From contig JAPKBK010000094.1 of assembly GCA_028823435.1 (NCBI GenBank), forward strand, positions 1-7,064: a stretch of DNA of 7,064 bases, given 5' to 3'. Below the pieces are notes generated by a model, which was given only the letters and a program-made list of their open reading frames with translations, was not told where the DNA came from and ran no database searches. This DNA is from Flavobacteriales bacterium. GTDB taxonomy: Bacteria > Bacteroidota > Bacteroidia > Flavobacteriales_D > Sanyastnellaceae. Positions 5,527 through 7,064 of the stretch are shown one piece after another. Made by a program: the position numbers and the translations under genes. Every line of letters begins with the position of its first letter. Position 1 is the first letter of the stretch.

Positions 5527-7064
5527 ATGCAAAGCACCTCTGAAAACTTTAATTATGATTATGTGATAATTGGGAGTGGTTTTGGGGGGAGCGTATCTGC
5601 TTTACGGCTTAGTCAGAAAGGCTATAAAGTGCTTGTGGTCGAGAAAGGGAAGTGGTTTAAGAATGCGGATGATTTCCCCAAGACGAATTGGAATTTGAAG
5701 AAATGGCTGTGGATTCCGGGACTTAGGTTTTTTGGAATCATGAAGATGACTTTTCTGAGGCATGTCACGATCGTTTCTGGAACTGGCGTTGGGGGAGGCT
5801 CCTTGGTTTATGCAAATACATTGCCGCGACCTTCGCGCGCGTTTTTCGACTCCGGAAGCTGGGCTGGACTCTTAGACTGGGAGGGAGAACTAGACGCGCA
5901 TTACAAGGAGGCGCTTCGGATGTTAGGGGCTACGCCGAACCCTCGGCTTTTTGACGCAGATAAAGCGCTGAAAGATTTAGCTGTGGAGATCGGAAAGGAA
6001 AAGGAATTTCGTCATCCAAATGTCGCAGTGTATTTCGGAGAGGCAGGGAGAGAAGTGGCGGACCCTTATTTTGGCGGTGAGGGCCCTTCAAGAACAGGAT
6101 GTGTTCATTGTGGTGGGTGCATGACTGGATGCAGGTACAATTCGAAAAACACACTTGACAAGAACTACTTGTTCTTTGCTCAGAAATTGGGTGCAGACAT
6201 TCTTGCAGAAAATGAGGCTGTCGGGGTCGCGCCGATTCATGGGGGTGAAGGGGCAGATGGATATATGGTTTCCTTGAAATCAAGCACAAAATTATTTGGT
6301 GGCAGGAGAGAGGTTCGCGCGAAAGGTGTCATTTTTTCTGGGGGAGTATTGGGAACGGTGAAGCTGCTTTTAAAATTGAAATCGACGACTTTGCCAAATC
6401 TCTCGGAGATGGTGGGTGGAGATATCCGCACGAATAACGAGACGCTTATTAGTGTCAGTACGCTCCGCAAGGACTTGGATATGTCTAAGGGAGTGGCGAT
6501 AGGATCGATACTACACACAGATGAAAACTCACACTTGGAGGCCGTGAGGTATTCTGCGGGATCGGGATTTTGGAAGCTGCTCCATCTGCCCGTTTCACAT
6601 GGGTCAAATGTTGTCGTGCGGTTGTCTCGGATGACCTTTTCTTTGTTGAAAGCGCCATGGAGTTATGCAAAAATTTACGTGAGCAACGTATGGTCTAAAA
6701 GCACTGTGGTGCTCCTGTTCATGCAAACTTTAGACAGCACATTGAAGTTTAAATTGGGACTTACAGGAAGGCTTTCGTCTTCAGTTTCAAAAGGAAAAGC
6801 ACCAAGTCCCAATATCTCCGCTTCAAACACTTTGACTCAGAAATTTGCAGAATTAATCCAAGGAAAATCGACTTCATTTGTTCTGGAAACATTGTCGGGT
6901 ATTCCCTCTACGGCACATATCCTCGGCGGTTCGGTCATGGCTTCAGTCCCTGAAAAGGGTGTCATCAATAAGGACAACGAGGTCTTCGGATATAAAAACA
7001 TGTTCGTGGTGGACGGTTCCATGATTTCCTCTAATCCCGGCGTAAACCCCTCGCTTACCATAAC
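5527..7064 (+). CDS. GMC-family FAD oxidoreductase, cholesterol-oxidase-like (3' end outside the window)
   Basis: The frame from ATG 5527 stays open for 512 codons to the window edge, so the stop is missing. No signal peptide is present, which suggests a cytoplasmic flavoenzyme oxidising an alcohol, possibly a sterol or other lipid alcohol; the substrate is not deducible. Residues 12-41 form the ADP-binding beta-alpha-beta unit: G16-x-G18-x2-G21 and the ribose-binding E39. TGVGGGSLVYANTLP (86-100) is the GMC FAD-contact signature. A cysteine cluster, C192-x2-C195-x2-C198-x3-C202, precedes RYNSKNTLDKNYL. The C-terminal part has AHILGGS with H464 as the probable catalytic His (equivalent to the HPLGG histidine of cholesterol oxidase), the FAD motif FVVDGSMI (493-500), and NPGVNPSLTI (503-512) with N507 matching the conserved active-site Asn. 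GMC relatives usually continue only some 10-60 residues from here, so little is missing. A GTG at 5521, two codons upstream, is a less likely start. Confidence 0.92.
   Translation, partial: MQSTSENFNYDYVIIGSGFGGSVSALRLSQKGYKVLVVEKGKWFKNADDFPKTNWNLKKWLWIPGLRFFGIMKMTFLRHVTIVSGTGVGGGSLVYANTLPRPSRAFFDSGSWAGLLDWEGELDAHYKEALRMLGATPNPRLFDADKALKDLAVEIGKEKEFRHPNVAVYFGEAGREVADPYFGGEGPSRTGCVHCGGCMTGCRYNSKNTLDKNYLFFAQKLGADILAENEAVGVAPIHGGEGADGYMVSLKSSTKLFGGRREVRAKGVIFSGGVLGTVKLLLKLKSTTLPNLSEMVGGDIRTNNETLISVSTLRKDLDMSKGVAIGSILHTDENSHLEAVRYSAGSGFWKLLHLPVSHGSNVVVRLSRMTFSLLKAPWSYAKIYVSNVWSKSTVVLLFMQTLDSTLKFKLGLTGRLSSSVSKGKAPSPNISASNTLTQKFAELIQGKSTSFVLETLSGIPSTAHILGGSVMASVPEKGVINKDNEVFGYKNMFVVDGSMISSNPGVNPSLTI

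Noticed and set aside
5930..6518. Two overlapping minus-strand open frames within the oxidoreductase
   Set aside because: They are antisense to the well-conserved FAD/GMC reading frame, whose motifs continue unbroken through this stretch; their His/Pro/Ser-rich translations are typical of antisense shadows.

Overview
The window looks like chromosomal DNA of a marine-type Bacteroidota, most probably Flavobacteriales (Cryomorphaceae/Schleiferiaceae-like). The clues are moderate-to-low GC, weak Shine-Dalgarno signals, two lipoprotein genes, a FISUMP domain, Cys-rich 'GCxDxxACNY' repeats and short dockerin-like 'DxNxDG...YG' segments. The placement rests on recognising these protein styles; no database search was possible.

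Layout. A secreted LamG / Cys-rich repeat / dockerin-like / FISUMP protein (1-1623, +) converges on a small lipoprotein gene (1649-2182, -). The roughly 300-base gap 2183-2479 is not empty: it holds a degraded tail of a dockerin-like protein (about 2237-2376), here called a gene remnant. Three plus-strand genes follow: an exported coiled-coil protein (2480-3268), a small cysteine-containing lipoprotein (3378-3782) and a large secreted protein (3860-5482). The large protein resembles a clan GH-A glycoside hydrolase and ends in two dockerin-like repeats. The window closes with the 5' 1.5 kb of a GMC-family FAD oxidoreductase (5527 to beyond 7064), cut by the window edge just inside its C-terminal motif.

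How the genes relate. Five of the six intact genes encode proteins with an export signal; only the oxidoreductase looks cytoplasmic. The spacing (44-300 bases, mixed strands) does not suggest one tight operon, and no shared pathway can be shown. The connecting thread is one 21-residue calcium-loop-like module that occurs four times: inside the first protein, twice at the end of the GH-like protein, and in the intergenic remnant. This points to a family of surface proteins that share a swappable module.

The most notable points are the remnant, the shared module, the GH-like protein with apparently altered catalytic positions, and a ferredoxin-like CX2CX2CX3C cysteine cluster inside the GMC oxidoreductase. 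No tRNA, rRNA, CRISPR array, insertion sequence or phage gene was seen. I found no convincing evidence of a wholly new multi-gene system.
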